From Cavia porcellus (lineage: Eukaryota > Chordata > Mammalia > Rodentia > Caviidae): DNA of 64,000 bases. The stretch lies in the NCBI RefSeq assembly GCF_034190915.1, contig NW_026947485.1, forward strand, positions 30,331,519 through 30,395,518. The letters are read 5' to 3'. Of this stretch, positions 54,261 through 64,000 are shown piece by piece; position 1 is the first letter of the stretch, and every line of letters starts with the position of its first letter. Made by a program: the position numbers and the translations under genes. The notes under the pieces are model-generated. The model did no database searches. It saw only the letters and a program-made list of their open reading frames with translations, and was not told the DNA's origin.

Positions 54261-56439
54261 CTTGATTTATTGCTGCTTTGTAAAAGAGAAAGATAAAAAC
54301 TTTAAAGCCCTTCTCAGGAAATGCATGAATAAGAGTAAACGTGGCAAGTTAACAAAGACCAACAGATGAGGGAGTAGTGATTGGAGATGAGATTGTAGAC
54401 ACAGGGAAAGGCAGAAGGCTTGAAAAGGGGGAAGAGAAAAATGACAGTAAAAAAGCTCAGAAAAGATACACCGAGACATATTTGAACGTTTAAAGTTTGT
54501 CATAATTACTGACTAAATTTTTTTAAAAATCTGCATTACATTTTCATAACAACAGGCTCAGTACAATACTATTATGTAGTTTCTTAGTTTCTCAGAATTC
54601 TAAAAGTTTATAAATCATATGAAAGGTTTGTTGAGCAGTCCAGATAATATCCAACTTCCAGAGACTAATTTCCAGGTCATTACATTTTCACCTTTGATGC
54701 AGAAGCAAAGATGGGAAAAAATTCTTGAGCACAGAACACTCTTCAATCAACCTGTATACAGTATAGCCTGGGGTTGCCAGGACACTCCCCATGGTCCCAC
54801 ATAACAAAAGAGAAAGAAATTCACCTTGTGGTACAAACCCCAGCTCCCCTTTCTATCCACGCTCCTACCTGTAGGGCCCTCTTCTCCCTGTCTCCAGGCC
54901 CCTACTTCCACATGGTGCCATTCTTTGGAAGCCAAATGTAATTTTTTCTTTCTGGAAGCCTGAGCCTTTGCTCCAGTCACCACAGCAGCAAACATCTGCC
55001 TTCTCTACCTTCTGACTTTCCCTCTTCCTTTCTAGGCCCTGCTCAAGAGCAGCCCTGAAGTGTGGCCTACTTCATTACTTCTTGCCACATCCCCAGCCCT
55101 TACACACACCTCCTTATACACACCTCCACTGCTGCTCTACAAGCAGCAAGGGGCCACCAGGGCTAACCCTCGCAGGACATCTGGCACGCTCATCTTCAAG
55201 CACACTGCTCTCAACACTGTCAACCAGGAAGTACACTCCAAAGAAATGTTTGCTGGAATAAAATTAATGAAATAGAAGCACCTGGTTCTTTTGCAAGCAA
55301 TGAAAAATATCACTTTTAAACTAAAAAATGGTAACTTCTTTTTTTAATTAATGTCTTTTCCCTGAAGTCTGTATTCAGATCATGATTTAAAAAACAACTT
55401 TTCTATTGGGGAACTTTTCATTGTAATGATCAGTTTGTAGCTTCTTTTTTTTCCAATTATAATTAAAGGCAAGAACAACTAAAAAGGAACTGGTGAGCTC
55501 TAGATGAAGACACCAGGAAATTCCATCTGAAACAACCTTGGCCTTCTGTACTCTCCATTCTTACCATATTCACTCTTTGCAGCTCACTAATCACATCTAT
55601 TCCCTCCGATGAACCTCTGCATATCTGGATCTGTATTCCCTTTTTCAACTTGAGCACTGTCAGTCTCTCTGTCCTCATGTTCAGACTTCTCCCTCATTGC
55701 CTTACAGCCCTTCTTCAGAGATTTGTTTCATTACATGCGACAACACTGACATAGTTTAGTGTTGGCCATCGCGGGACTACCTCTCCCCATAGATGGGGTC
55801 TTATTCCTTTTAAGGAAACTTCTGAGGGACTACAATAACGTGAATTTATATTGCAAACCACATAAACCTCTCCTGCCCTCCACCTATTTCCTCCACCCCC
55901 ACCTCTACCCCAGAACAATTATCATGAGAATCTGGAAGTTCCCATTGAAATCTCACTATGTAAAAGTTGGAACACTGGGAAATGCCAAGAATTCTCTGTT
56001 CCTGAGTCCTTTCATAATGGGATGAAGGAAGTGTAGGAATGAGAGACCTTAATACTGGCTCCTCAAGGTTTTTAAGACTGTCGCCCTCTTTGACACTTAG
56101 CCCCAACTATGAGAATAGCTGATCTATATACACAGGAGAAGCTGCAAAACACAGATAAGCTTTTACTACCAAACCACAAACTGATCCTATAATCAGAGTT
56201 GTTCAACCAACAGAATGGACCAGAATGAATTTGAAAAGTTTATGGGTCCTTGGTCATTACAAGTTGAAACATGGCACAGGGTCATTGGACAGAGTCACTA
56301 TAGAAACAGGAAGAGGAGAGAGTGGGTAGGTGGATTTCAGTCTACCAATAGCCCTTAAAAAGGTTTGATCATTATATAACCTCTTCGAGATTCTCTGGGT
56401 TGACTTAATCTCGCATTTCTAATTTTCTAGTACCCTAGA
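54261..56439. other. Long stretch without confident features
   Basis: Mostly unique. 54960-55260 is pyrimidine-rich and may be a diverged L2. No exon or RNA recognised. Confidence 0.35.
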
Positions 56440-57505
56440 GTATTAGAATTCAAATACTCAACACAGTGAACCAAACCAATTTATCAACTGCCTCTAAAAC
56501 TTTATTGTGCTGCACAGGTAAAAACAAACCCATTCACATTTCCTATGCAATTTAGTCCTCAATTATTCTGCTTGTACTTCATTAATCTATCAATCAGCTT
56601 TAGGATGTTGAAGACAGTTACTATTAAACCATTATTTATTATAATTCCTCATCCCTATGTATCATTTATCAATTATGGTACTTAAATTCTCACCTTCAAA
56701 ATTTCTGTAACACCAATGACTAAATATAGCACTTAATTTCTTACTAAAGTAAAGCCTATGTAATTAAAAAATGGAATTCCTATGGTTGAAAATAATGGCC
56801 TCTTTTCCTCAAACAATTAGTTTCAAAATAGACAAAACATACTAGAGAGATCAAGAGGGAAAATATTTTAAAAAGAAAAAGCTTAGAAGCAAATACAATA
56901 ATCCATTTGCAACTGTTACCTACCCTTCCTCACTAAAACTAAAACAAAATTGGCCTGTGGTTTACTAAATTTGGTTGCAAGTGCTTTTCCCACCAAATCA
57001 CTCTGCAATCACATTGGTCACTAAAAAAGTGATTAGGAAGGGTGGGTGGAAAGAAGGCTGTAATAAAAATATGCAGTACATATATTTCACTTCTTGTTTC
57101 AACTACTTTAGCACCTTCTCATTTTACTCAATTTCAGGCTATTAAAGAGACTGAGTAGTTGGGCAGAATACAAGGAGAATTCATTTGTGAGAATATTAAA
57201 ACCTGGCCCAGTAATAAGCTGTCTATAGTTACTGTATACATCAGTCAAATTAATTCACTCTCCGTTTAGCTCATTCTGCAGAGTCCTGGGAGAAGCCATC
57301 ATTCTCCCCACTGAGGCACAAGCCCATTAGCTACCAAAGCATGCTGCCTTGTAACAGCTGCCATGTAACAGAGTTACATGCCTTCCTTCTTCCCCCGAAA
57401 AGCATGTTCAATTTTTGAGGCAAGAGGAGAAATTCAGAAGAGAAATGAATAATACAGGAACTTCTTAGGGCTCTCTGGTTTACACTAAGTAATGCTTTCT
57501 CCTCT
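56440..57505. promoter_or_regulatory. Candidate conserved noncoding block
   Basis: About 1 kb without recognisable repeats. It holds TTCATTAATCTATCAATCAG (56580), CATTTATCAATTATGG, TTTGCAACTGTTACC, CCAATTTGG-like and AAATTAATTCACTC motifs. Such repeat exclusion plus homeodomain-like cores suggests regulatory sequence. It ends at the acceptor of an exon-like segment. Confidence 0.35.
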
Positions 57506-57511
57506 TTTCAG

Positions 57512-57571
57512 AGTCAACCAGCAAAGGTGCCAAACAGAGAGGAGAGCCTGGTCACTCATAGCAGGCAACAG
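57512..57571 (+). other. Exon-like segment, 60 bp, unproven
   Basis: Seen: acceptor GCTTTCTCCTCTTTTCAG ends at 57511, with a strong pyrimidine tract. Donor GTAAAT follows CAACAG at 57571. The 60-bp length keeps frame, and one frame is fully open (begins SQPAKVPN, ends SRQQ). Inference: possible small cassette exon. The peptide is not recognised, and 20 open codons alone are weak evidence. Confidence 0.25.
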
Positions 57572-57824
57572 GTAAATAGGGCCTCCTCCAAAATTGAATA
57601 ATCACACCTAGAAATGATCCATGCAGAGGACATGAAAAGAAACATCATTTCTAGATTGTGAGAGTGCAGACTGAATGTGTGAGTATGAGAGTATGACGTT
57701 ATATGTGTGTGTACGTGTGCACGGCCACAAGCACAAAAAATACCAAAAAAAAAAAAAAAAAAAAAGTTTACTTGCATTCAAAGTCTAAAATCCCTCTCCC
57801 CGGGAAGAAGACCTTGTGCAAATT
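57572..57824. other. Spacer with GT-rich patch and poly(A) run
   Basis: TGTGTGTGTACGTGTGCACG at about 57703, then 21 A at 57745-57765. The A run could be a retrocopy tail, but the sequence before it matched no known gene or SINE. Confidence 0.4.
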
Positions 57825-57965
57825 CACCTCATAATGCCTCAGAATTTTGATCTATAAAATGATATTAAGAGTATCTACCTCACAAGGTGGCTGTAAGGTT
57901 ATACAGGCAAATACAAGTAATGTCCAAAGCTCAAGAGCTGCTATGCACAAGATACTCCTGAAAGA
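57825..57965 (+). repeat. MIR SINE 3' half
   Basis: CCTCAGAATTTTGATCTATA, AAATGATATTAAGAGTATCT, ACCTCACAAGGTGGCTGTAA: clear MIR core and 3' part. The open frame starting at 57847 is therefore spurious. Confidence 0.75.
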
Positions 57966-58510
57966 TAATGGTACCCATGCAACTCAAATTGCTCCTGACT
58001 GGTGTTTAACGGCTGCCAAGAATCATACAGCGATATACTTAAATACCAAAACACCTAAATCATTTTACTGGAGTCACCGGTCTTTAACCAAGTCCTTGCT
58101 TGTTAAAGGTTCACTGGGATGTTTACTTTGGATGAGCACGAGTGTCTGTTTTCCTCAGAATGTGTAAGTCACTGGATCAAGGCAGCCAAGGCCTATTTTC
58201 ACACAGAGGAATCAGTCAAGGGCCAAGGCACACTCTGTATTATCAGTGGTGGTTTCCTGGTCAGTTTCATGGGGAGTCACTTTGTGACTTTGGCAGAGCC
58301 TGCCACTGTCTGCTAGAATAAATCTGTAGTAAATAAAATATGATTTGTCTATTTTTGACTTGTGTACATTTCTGAGTACAACAGACTATTGATAAGGAGT
58401 TGAGATAAGAAGGAAAATTGTTTATTGATTTTTCCCGAAAGCACAAAATGCTCATTCAGTCAAGGGAAGGGACCATTCATTCATGGTAGTTACAAATTAA
58501 TGCTACATGT
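57966..58510. other. No recognisable feature
   Basis: Unique-looking sequence. Confidence 0.4.
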
Positions 58511-58514
58511 TCTA

Positions 58515-58640
58515 GAGTAGTGGTTCCCAAGTGTGCGTCCGAATTGCTCAGGAGTTTGATGAAACATAAATTGACCTTCTGTGGGTAGCAGTGAACCAGG
58601 AAAGAGGACATAAAGGCCTTAGGCATGCTTCAAGAGTACA
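58515..58640 (+). mobile_element. MER5A-like hAT fragment
   Basis: AGTAGTGGTTCCCAAGTGTG then CGTCCGAATTGCTCAGGAG: left end of a MER5A-type element; the right end is not identifiable. Confidence 0.55.
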
Positions 58641-59990
58641 AGGTGCTGAGCACTACCAAATGTCACATGCTGCCTCTCCACTGCATGCAGACCTTAGCAT
58701 CTAATCACACTGTCACCAAGTCCCACTTCTGATACTCTGTGTCTCAGTTTAAGAAAATGAAGGCGAGAACCAGCGTTCCTGAGATCTGGCCATGGTGGGA
58801 CTTAGGCAGCTTATTCTTCTGCCCTCTTGGTAAGCGCCCCTAGTGTGGGCCAGGAGAAGAACCAGCAGCTCCTGTGAACCTACTGGTGTGCGCACCAAGC
58901 TGAGAATCAAACACCCCTCACCCAGTAGCTACTGGGGATAGAGATCTCAGCATCTCTTGGAAGGATGACCATAAGCAATATAGCAAATATTGGGGATTTC
59001 CTTCTATTTTCTTTGAAGACAAAAGGTTTTTTTCACTGTTTTGTTTCATTATGTTTCTTTTGCTCTATTCCATAGTCTCAATTGGTTTTATAATGTTCTG
59101 TTTTTGGTTTGATTTTACTATACCTCATTGACTGGACAACTGTTGTGAAGATAATGAGATATACCATAGTACCTATTACTACATCCCAGTATCCTACTGT
59201 GAAATTCTATACCAATTTCACTGCATTGTCTCGATTGGTTTTGTTCTGTCTTGTTCTGTTGTATTTTTACTACTTTCAAAATAAACTTTTAAAAAAATGA
59301 AGGAGAAATCATCTTCTGTCAGCAGGTATCTGCGTAGAACTCCTTGGGATTGAAGAACTTTGGTATCTGGCTGCCCTAAGACTCCCACAGTAGCACCTAC
59401 AACCTGTACTAGAGGTTCCTAACCTGAGCACAGCAACTTGACCACATTGGGTACTGTCATCCACTACTATTGAGACATGGGAGCCCAGTACTGTACTTGT
59501 ACTAAGTCCATCCTGATCGTGAAGGTGGAAGAGAACACGACCTGAAGGTGTCACTGGCCACCCTTCTATCTTCCTAAATATAACTTAATTAGAAATAAAG
59601 TATTTTAGTGTTTTAATGTCCTTTTAGGTTAGGTTGTGGAAACATCTACTTTATGAGTTTCGTTTCGTCTGCAGTGGCAAAAAAGCAGAACCTAACAGAA
59701 TGATGGAGTGGTATTACCTCCAAAGTGGTGAAACGTGGCCCTAGGGCAGGGAGGGGGAGGCACTTCTTTACACATACAGCATAGATATCCATGACATTGA
59801 AATTTCAAGAGGAACAGTGGGAATAGGAAAAAAGATGTTTGCAGGAGACACATGATGAAAAAAAGGGATCGAAATGCTGATTTGCATAAACATCTTACAA
59901 ATAACATAACATAGTGCTCCTCTTTCACTTCACTCTGCCTCCCTTTCTTCCCAGCAACATTTACACTACATAACATGATACCTGTTATTC
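58641..59990. other. No recognisable gene or repeat
   Basis: Unique-looking. 59310-59560 is GC-richer with an 81-codon minus-strand frame; no family recognised. Confidence 0.4.
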
Positions 59991-59994
59991 TGGG

Positions 59995-60150
59995 ATTTTC
60001 CCTCCTCTTGGTACTGGGGATTGAACTCAGGGCCTTTGCACTGAGCTACATCTCCAGCCTTTTCTCACTTTTTATTTTGATGCAGGTTCTCACTAAGTCA
60101 CTGAGTTCCCAAGCTGGGCTTGAATTTTCAAGCCAGCATATCTACTTTTT
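59995..60150 (-). repeat. B1-dID composite SINE, truncated
   Basis: ID half reversed: GGTACTGGGGATTGAACTCA, GAGCTACATCTCCAGCC; then B1 half: CTTTTTATTTTGATGCAGGT, CACTGAGTTCCCAAGCTGGG. The distal B1 part is missing. Confidence 0.8.
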
Positions 60151-60154
60151 GCTC

Positions 60155-60250
60155 TGTTTATTCTCTGCCTCATCTAGAAGAAAGGCTCCATGAGAGCTTT
60201 GCCTATGCCTTATAGAAGTGCCTGGCACATGCTGGGTGAGGCTTGTGGAC
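60155..60250 (+). repeat. L2 LINE terminal fragment
   Basis: AGGCTCCATGAGAGCTTTGC, AAGTGCCTGGCACATGCTGG: last part of L2. Confidence 0.6.
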
Positions 60251-60712
60251 TGAAGGAGATGTTGTCAAAGGTTCCTTCTGCTGTAAAATTCTTTGATTCT
60301 GAGCTGTCTTTATATCACTGTTAGCTACAAAGCATAATTTGAGATACATCACAGGCGGCCATTCCTTGCATACCAAAAGCAGCTCATCAGGAGGTGGCTC
60401 CCATCCCCAGAACCAGCTGTGTTTTGGGAAGACTTCAATGTATTTATCAAAGCAGCACCATGGTCAGAAACTTTGTGACCAAACTTCATGCTGCTTCGGG
60501 TGATAATGAAAAGATTATGAAGGCTTTTAAAAACCATCAGCAAAACATGGACCTACTAGTACTCAGCAGTGTCTAATTAAATAGAAGGAGGTAGTGAATT
60601 ATTTCAGAGTTTTGTTTTTATTTTTATTTTTCATAAGAAAAGGTCTGAGTTATCTATACACAGCAAGAAATACAGACCCACTTTTAGATCTGAGAGAAAC
60701 CACAAATCTTTC
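60251..60712. other. No recognisable feature
   Basis: Opposed open frames at 60349-60576 read on both strands; no family recognised. Confidence 0.35.
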
Positions 60713-60714
60713 AT

Positions 60715-60945
60715 TCCAGAGGCAGTGTAGCACTGGATCTCGAAGTCTGAATTTTGGTTACCCCTCCCTCTAGTGAGTGAAAATGAGTGAGTTATTTCAC
60801 CACTCTGGATCAGCTTCCTCAGACGTAAACTGGGAACAGTACCAACAGCCCTGTAAGAGACTAATGCACATAAAGTCACTAGAATTATATCTTTTATATT
60901 GTAAGCATTCAACAAATAGCCATTGTCATTATAATCAGCCATTTA
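60715..60945 (+). repeat. MIR SINE
   Basis: AGTGAGTTATTTCACCACTC, TCAGCTTCCTCAGACGTAAA, CTGGGAACAGTACCAACAGC and TTGTAAGCATTCAACAAATA end. Confidence 0.75.
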
Positions 60946-61480
60946 GTTTTTATATTCTTTTTAATTTAAAAATTCTTTAAGAAAAGTTTACTGAAACTTC
61001 CTGTATGAAAATTGTTAGAGTTCTATAGAAATTCTACCACTTGAAGAACACTCCTGGAAAACTAGTGATTAAGGCTGATGTATGCATGTTATTTCCAGTC
61101 CAGGTCACTGAGAACTCCAATCTCAACTACTGGCTCTCTTGTGCCTTCTCATCAACAAGGAAATACAAAGTGGGTGTGCCAATGGACTCCTCTACGGTCA
61201 CAGGAATGAGGAATCGTGAGTGACAATCAGAAACTTCAGTGTACAAACCAGTGCATGGGACCTTCACACAGAAGCACAGAGGTTACCACAGCCCACAGTA
61301 CAAAGCAGGAAGACATTACATGGATCCCTGAGAGACAGTTACACAGCCTCTGTGTGACTCTTTCCAGAGAATACACATTTGTGGACAGCCCATGCTGCTG
61401 ACCAGTTACAAAAGCCAAAGAGAAGCAGCAAGTGGTTACTGTTTACTTCTTGAGCATCTTATCAGACCCAGGGCATCATG
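60946..61480. other. No recognisable feature
   Basis: Unique-looking sequence with opposed 60-codon frames of no family. Confidence 0.4.
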
Positions 61481-61484
61481 GGGA

Positions 61485-61690
61485 GGTGGGGACTTTGGAG
61501 TCAAGCAGGCCTGGCTTGTGACCTTAAGAATGTGTTTTGGCTTAAAATGCAGATATTAAAAGTATCTCCTTGGTAGCCTTTCTATGAGGGTCAAATGAGA
61601 TAACACTTTCATCTATATTTAATAGCTCCTAGCACAGAGTTGGAGTTCAGTAAATTGTAACTGCTGCTAAATATTATTATAACCATTCAC
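61485..61690 (+). repeat. MIR SINE
   Basis: GGAGTCAAGCAGGCCTGGCT, ATGAGGGTCAAATGAGATAA, AGCTCCTAGCACAGAGTTGG, AGTTCAGTAAATTGTAACTG. Confidence 0.8.
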
Positions 61691-61729
61691 TCTCTCCATG
61701 AAACCACTAGGCTCTGTATTAGTTGTTTA

Positions 61730-62215
61730 AAAAAGGTGAGGTTCTCAAAAGCAGAATCTTGGAGCAGGGCAAGAACATATACTGCTGTCCACCCAGATCA
61801 GGCGCTCTCTTCTACAGAAACAGAACTGTAGTGAGGCCCCGCTGGGGACTACACATTCCAGGGCCTTGGCAGCTGTAGTAGCCATGCAATTAATTTCCCA
61901 CTAATGGAACAAGAGTGAAAGTGACAAGTTACCAATGAAGGTCTAGGTCATCACACACTGTACATTCCTCCACACTCTTCTGTTCCTCCAAGGGTCATCC
62001 TCAGCAGAGGACTAAAGAAATCTCGCTGCTACCATAAGAAGGAAGAGTACAGTCTGGGAGAGTAGAGGTCTAGGGTGGGAGGAAGGTGAAACCCTGAATA
62101 AGCACCTGCAGCTGAGGGCCTACATACCATCCTGGAATCCTATATGTCAGAGGAATAAACTTCCTGACCTTTTGATCACACAAGCTTGGGCCTATTTGTT
62201 ACAACAGGTTTGTGG
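61730..62215 (+). repeat. Old interspersed repeat, probably LTR-type
   Basis: GGGGACTACACATTCCAGGG, TTGGCAGCTGTAGTAGCCAT and the end AGGAATAAACTTCCTGACCT then CTATTTGTTACAACAG resemble an ancient mammalian LTR-like repeat with its polyadenylation region. Exact family not settled. Confidence 0.45.
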
Positions 62216-62451
62216 AGCGACCATTCCTTGGGAGCCATGACTTAGCTCAAAATTTACAATACCTGTGAGCAATGGTAAGATCACAGCCACAATGTGAGAG
62301 ACAACTCAAAGAACAGGAGCCAGAATATTCAAGTAAAATATTCTTTAAGTCTTGTAGACACAGTATGAAAACTCTTCAGATGTAACATAAGAAGCCTATA
62401 GCTTCAAAAGACTTTCAGGTAAAACACAGAAGTGGAAAAAAAAAAAAAAGA

Positions 62452-62640
62452 CTTTTTAGGAGCCATTTAAATCCCAACACTCTAGGAGGCTAAGGTAGTA
62501 GGATTCTAAGTTTGAGCCCAGCCTGTGTACCTCAGTAACTTAGAAGACTTTATCCCCAAATTGAAAAAGGGCTGGAGATGTAGTTCAGTGCAAAGGCACT
62601 GTGTTCAATCCTCAACACAGTACCAAAACAAAACAGTAAC
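62452..62640 (+). repeat. B1-dID composite SINE
   Basis: AATCCCAACACTCTAGGAGG, TTTGAGCCCAGCCTGTGTAC, then GGGCTGGAGATGTAGTTCAG and GTGTTCAATCCTCAACACAG, with an A/C-rich tail. Confidence 0.85.
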
Positions 62641-62884
62641 AACAACAAAAAAAACAATCCAATTTGAGCCTGTGAGGTGAACTTTTTGTGACACTTGTGA
62701 ATACAATTATTCAAATCAGGGGATATTATTTTTAGTTTCTACATCATAAATTTAGTGCTACTGCAGAGTGGGGACATAATGATGAGACATGAACTATGTC
62801 TTTTGGGAACTCACGATTCAGTGGAGAAGTAAGAAAATACTAAAGTACCAATAATAGAATTCTGCCTGCTATGCTTGCTGAAAA
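62641..62884. other. Spacer with possible L2 fragment
   Basis: 62750-62870 (GGGAACTCACGATTCAGTGG, AGAAGTAAGAAAATACTAAA) resembles reversed L2; weak. Confidence 0.35.
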
Positions 62885-63110
62885 AGATAACAGAAAGGCA
62901 TTAGCAGTTCTTATTAACTCATGCCAGACACTGTTAGGCTTTGTCGCACACTAGCTCACTTAACTCTCCCATCAGTTCTACATAGTAGTTAATATGAGAA
63001 AATCGTATTAATGCATGAGAAAATCATGCATTAGTAAGTTGCCCAAAATCACACAGTGGTCTAGACTTGGGGTGTCTGACACCAGTGACAGCTTTTTCAA
63101 TCACACAAAA
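62885..63110 (-). repeat. MIR SINE with internal hairpin
   Basis: Reversed MIR: CATGCCAGACACTGTTAGGC, CTAGCTCACTTAACTCTCCC, GTTGCCCAAAATCACACAGT. Within it, TAATGCATGA (63009-63018) and TCATGCATTA (63024-63033) form a perfect 10-bp inverted repeat around GAAAA, created by a local duplication of ATGAGAAAATC. Confidence 0.75.
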
Positions 63111-63694
63111 GTTGAAGTACAGTAAGAGAATGGGGAAAGGAGGCTCCCGACTGCCTGGCTGTCCATTACCATCTACCAACAGTGGCTTATACCAAGGGAA
63201 GAAATAGGGTTCAGGCCCCAGTGGCCAAATAGTCCCGAAACTTTTGTGACTCTCTCTATTCTGGGAGAGGGCACTACAGGAAGTGTTCCCAGCATCTCAG
63301 CCTTGCCAAACAGCTCAGGAATTTGGAATATAAGCACAAAATACTGGGAAACCCAAATTAAAGCCTTTGGACTCTTAAGTAACCTACGAATGGAAAAGAG
63401 GTCATCTCTAACCACAGAAGCAAGTAGATTCCCTGTTTCTATGACCTAGTAGAAATCAATACGGTTTTTTTCCCTTTAAGTCTCAATTTCTGTCTGAAAA
63501 GGTTGTTCATGCTTCCCTGGGGAGTCACAATATCTGCCTTCCAAGCTCACTGTGTTGTTGTAGGCAGCAACCTCTGGCTTATAGAGCACTACGACCATTT
63601 TAGGAGAAAATTTGTACTTCTATACTAAAAATCAATAGCCATTTGGACTTTTTCTGTTCTGATAAAAGGTTTCTATAATAGATGGAATTATTAT
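63111..63694. other. No recognisable feature
   Basis: Unique-looking sequence. Confidence 0.4.
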
Positions 63695-64000
63695 TCACTC
63701 TGTCCCCCCTTGGGCAGAAATATACTTCCTTGCCCTGTCACTTCTGAGTTTAGCCACATAATGTGATCTCCAAAGAAATGTTACAGGCCTGACATGCATA
63801 GAGGTTTTAAGTAAGCTTCTGTGGTTTGATTTGGCACTTGCGGTGTGGTGGTCCCTGATGAGAAAAGCATGCCTTTAATAGCTGCTGCCCTTCAACCTGG
63901 TCCAGAATGAACATATGAGCAGACCTGAGCCCAACTTGCAGCTGACCAGCAGCCTAAAACAAATCCACCCAGCTGAACCAGCCTCACTGATTTGTCAAAC
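63695..64000 (+). repeat. Old LTR-like repeat running off the window
   Basis: CTTGGGCAGAAATATACTTC, AATGTGATCTCCAAAGAAAT, CTGAGCCCAACTTGCAGCTG and CCAGCTGAACCAGCCTCACT follow the plan of an ancient mammalian LTR-type repeat; the 3' end lies beyond the window. Confidence 0.45.

Noticed and set aside
57745..57765. 21-A run as the tail of a processed pseudogene
   Set aside because: Sequence upstream of the run matched no transcript I recognise and no target duplication was found, so it is left as a simple A run.
57847..58167. 106-codon open frame on the plus strand
   Set aside because: Its first third is a MIR SINE, and the remainder has no recognised motif.
1..64000. CRISPR arrays, operons, phage or bacterial defence systems
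   Set aside because: No regularly spaced repeats, no dense same-strand coding and no bacterial signals; SINE, L1, L2, MIR and MaLR content shows mammalian DNA.

Overview
This window reads as mammalian nuclear DNA, almost certainly from a rodent outside the mouse/rat group. It is AT-rich and packed with interspersed repeats. Three SINE types place it: short Alu-like B1 monomers, B1-dID dimers (a B1 half joined to a tRNA/ID half), and a young tRNA-derived SINE ending in GGTACCGATAAAAA. No B2 or B4 elements were seen. B1-dID SINEs are known from squirrels, dormice, beavers and related lineages, so such a rodent is the best guess; the species is not certain. There is no operon structure, CRISPR array or prokaryotic signal.

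No complete protein-coding gene could be supported. The open frames are short, overlap on both strands and mostly fall inside repeats. The window is either intergenic or lies in a large intron. Four short segments have partial gene-like character: 15136-15258 and 57512-57571 (open, multiple-of-three lengths between consensus splice sites), 46833-46948 (open frame ending at an ideal donor site) and 34849-35168 (a 106-codon open frame). All are candidates only.

Layout. 0-5 kb: SINEs, then an L2 stack broken by a MIR and an MLT1 LTR. 5-13 kb: mostly unique DNA with MIRs, a clear 1-kb L2 and a (GAAA)n-tailed SINE. 13.6-14.3 kb: decayed L1 ORF2. 15-19 kb: B1-dID, LTR remains, a 79-bp hAT-type miniature element with perfect 8-bp target duplications, MIR, L2. 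19.6-21.5 kb: an old L1 with a SINE inside, then a U6 snRNA pseudogene. 21.7-27 kb: purine-rich tract, MaLR and MLT1 LTRs, L2, young SINEs. 27.0-28.1 kb: repeat-free sequence that looks like a conserved enhancer. 28.5-38 kb: L2, hAT remnants, MaLR/ERVL-type LTRs. 38.5-50 kb: MIR, L2, MLT1, L1M. 50.7-51.7 kb: two mariner fragments in opposite orientation, one split by an LTR. 53.3 kb: a young SINE. 56.4-57.6 kb: a second repeat-free, enhancer-like block ending in an exon-like segment. 58-64 kb: MIR, B1-dID and old LTR-like sequence.

The informative content is therefore transposon history, recorded as nested insertions, target-site duplications and an inverted mariner pair, plus a few repeat-free blocks that may be regulatory. 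Repeat family names are assigned from memory of consensus sequences; subfamily labels should be read as approximate.
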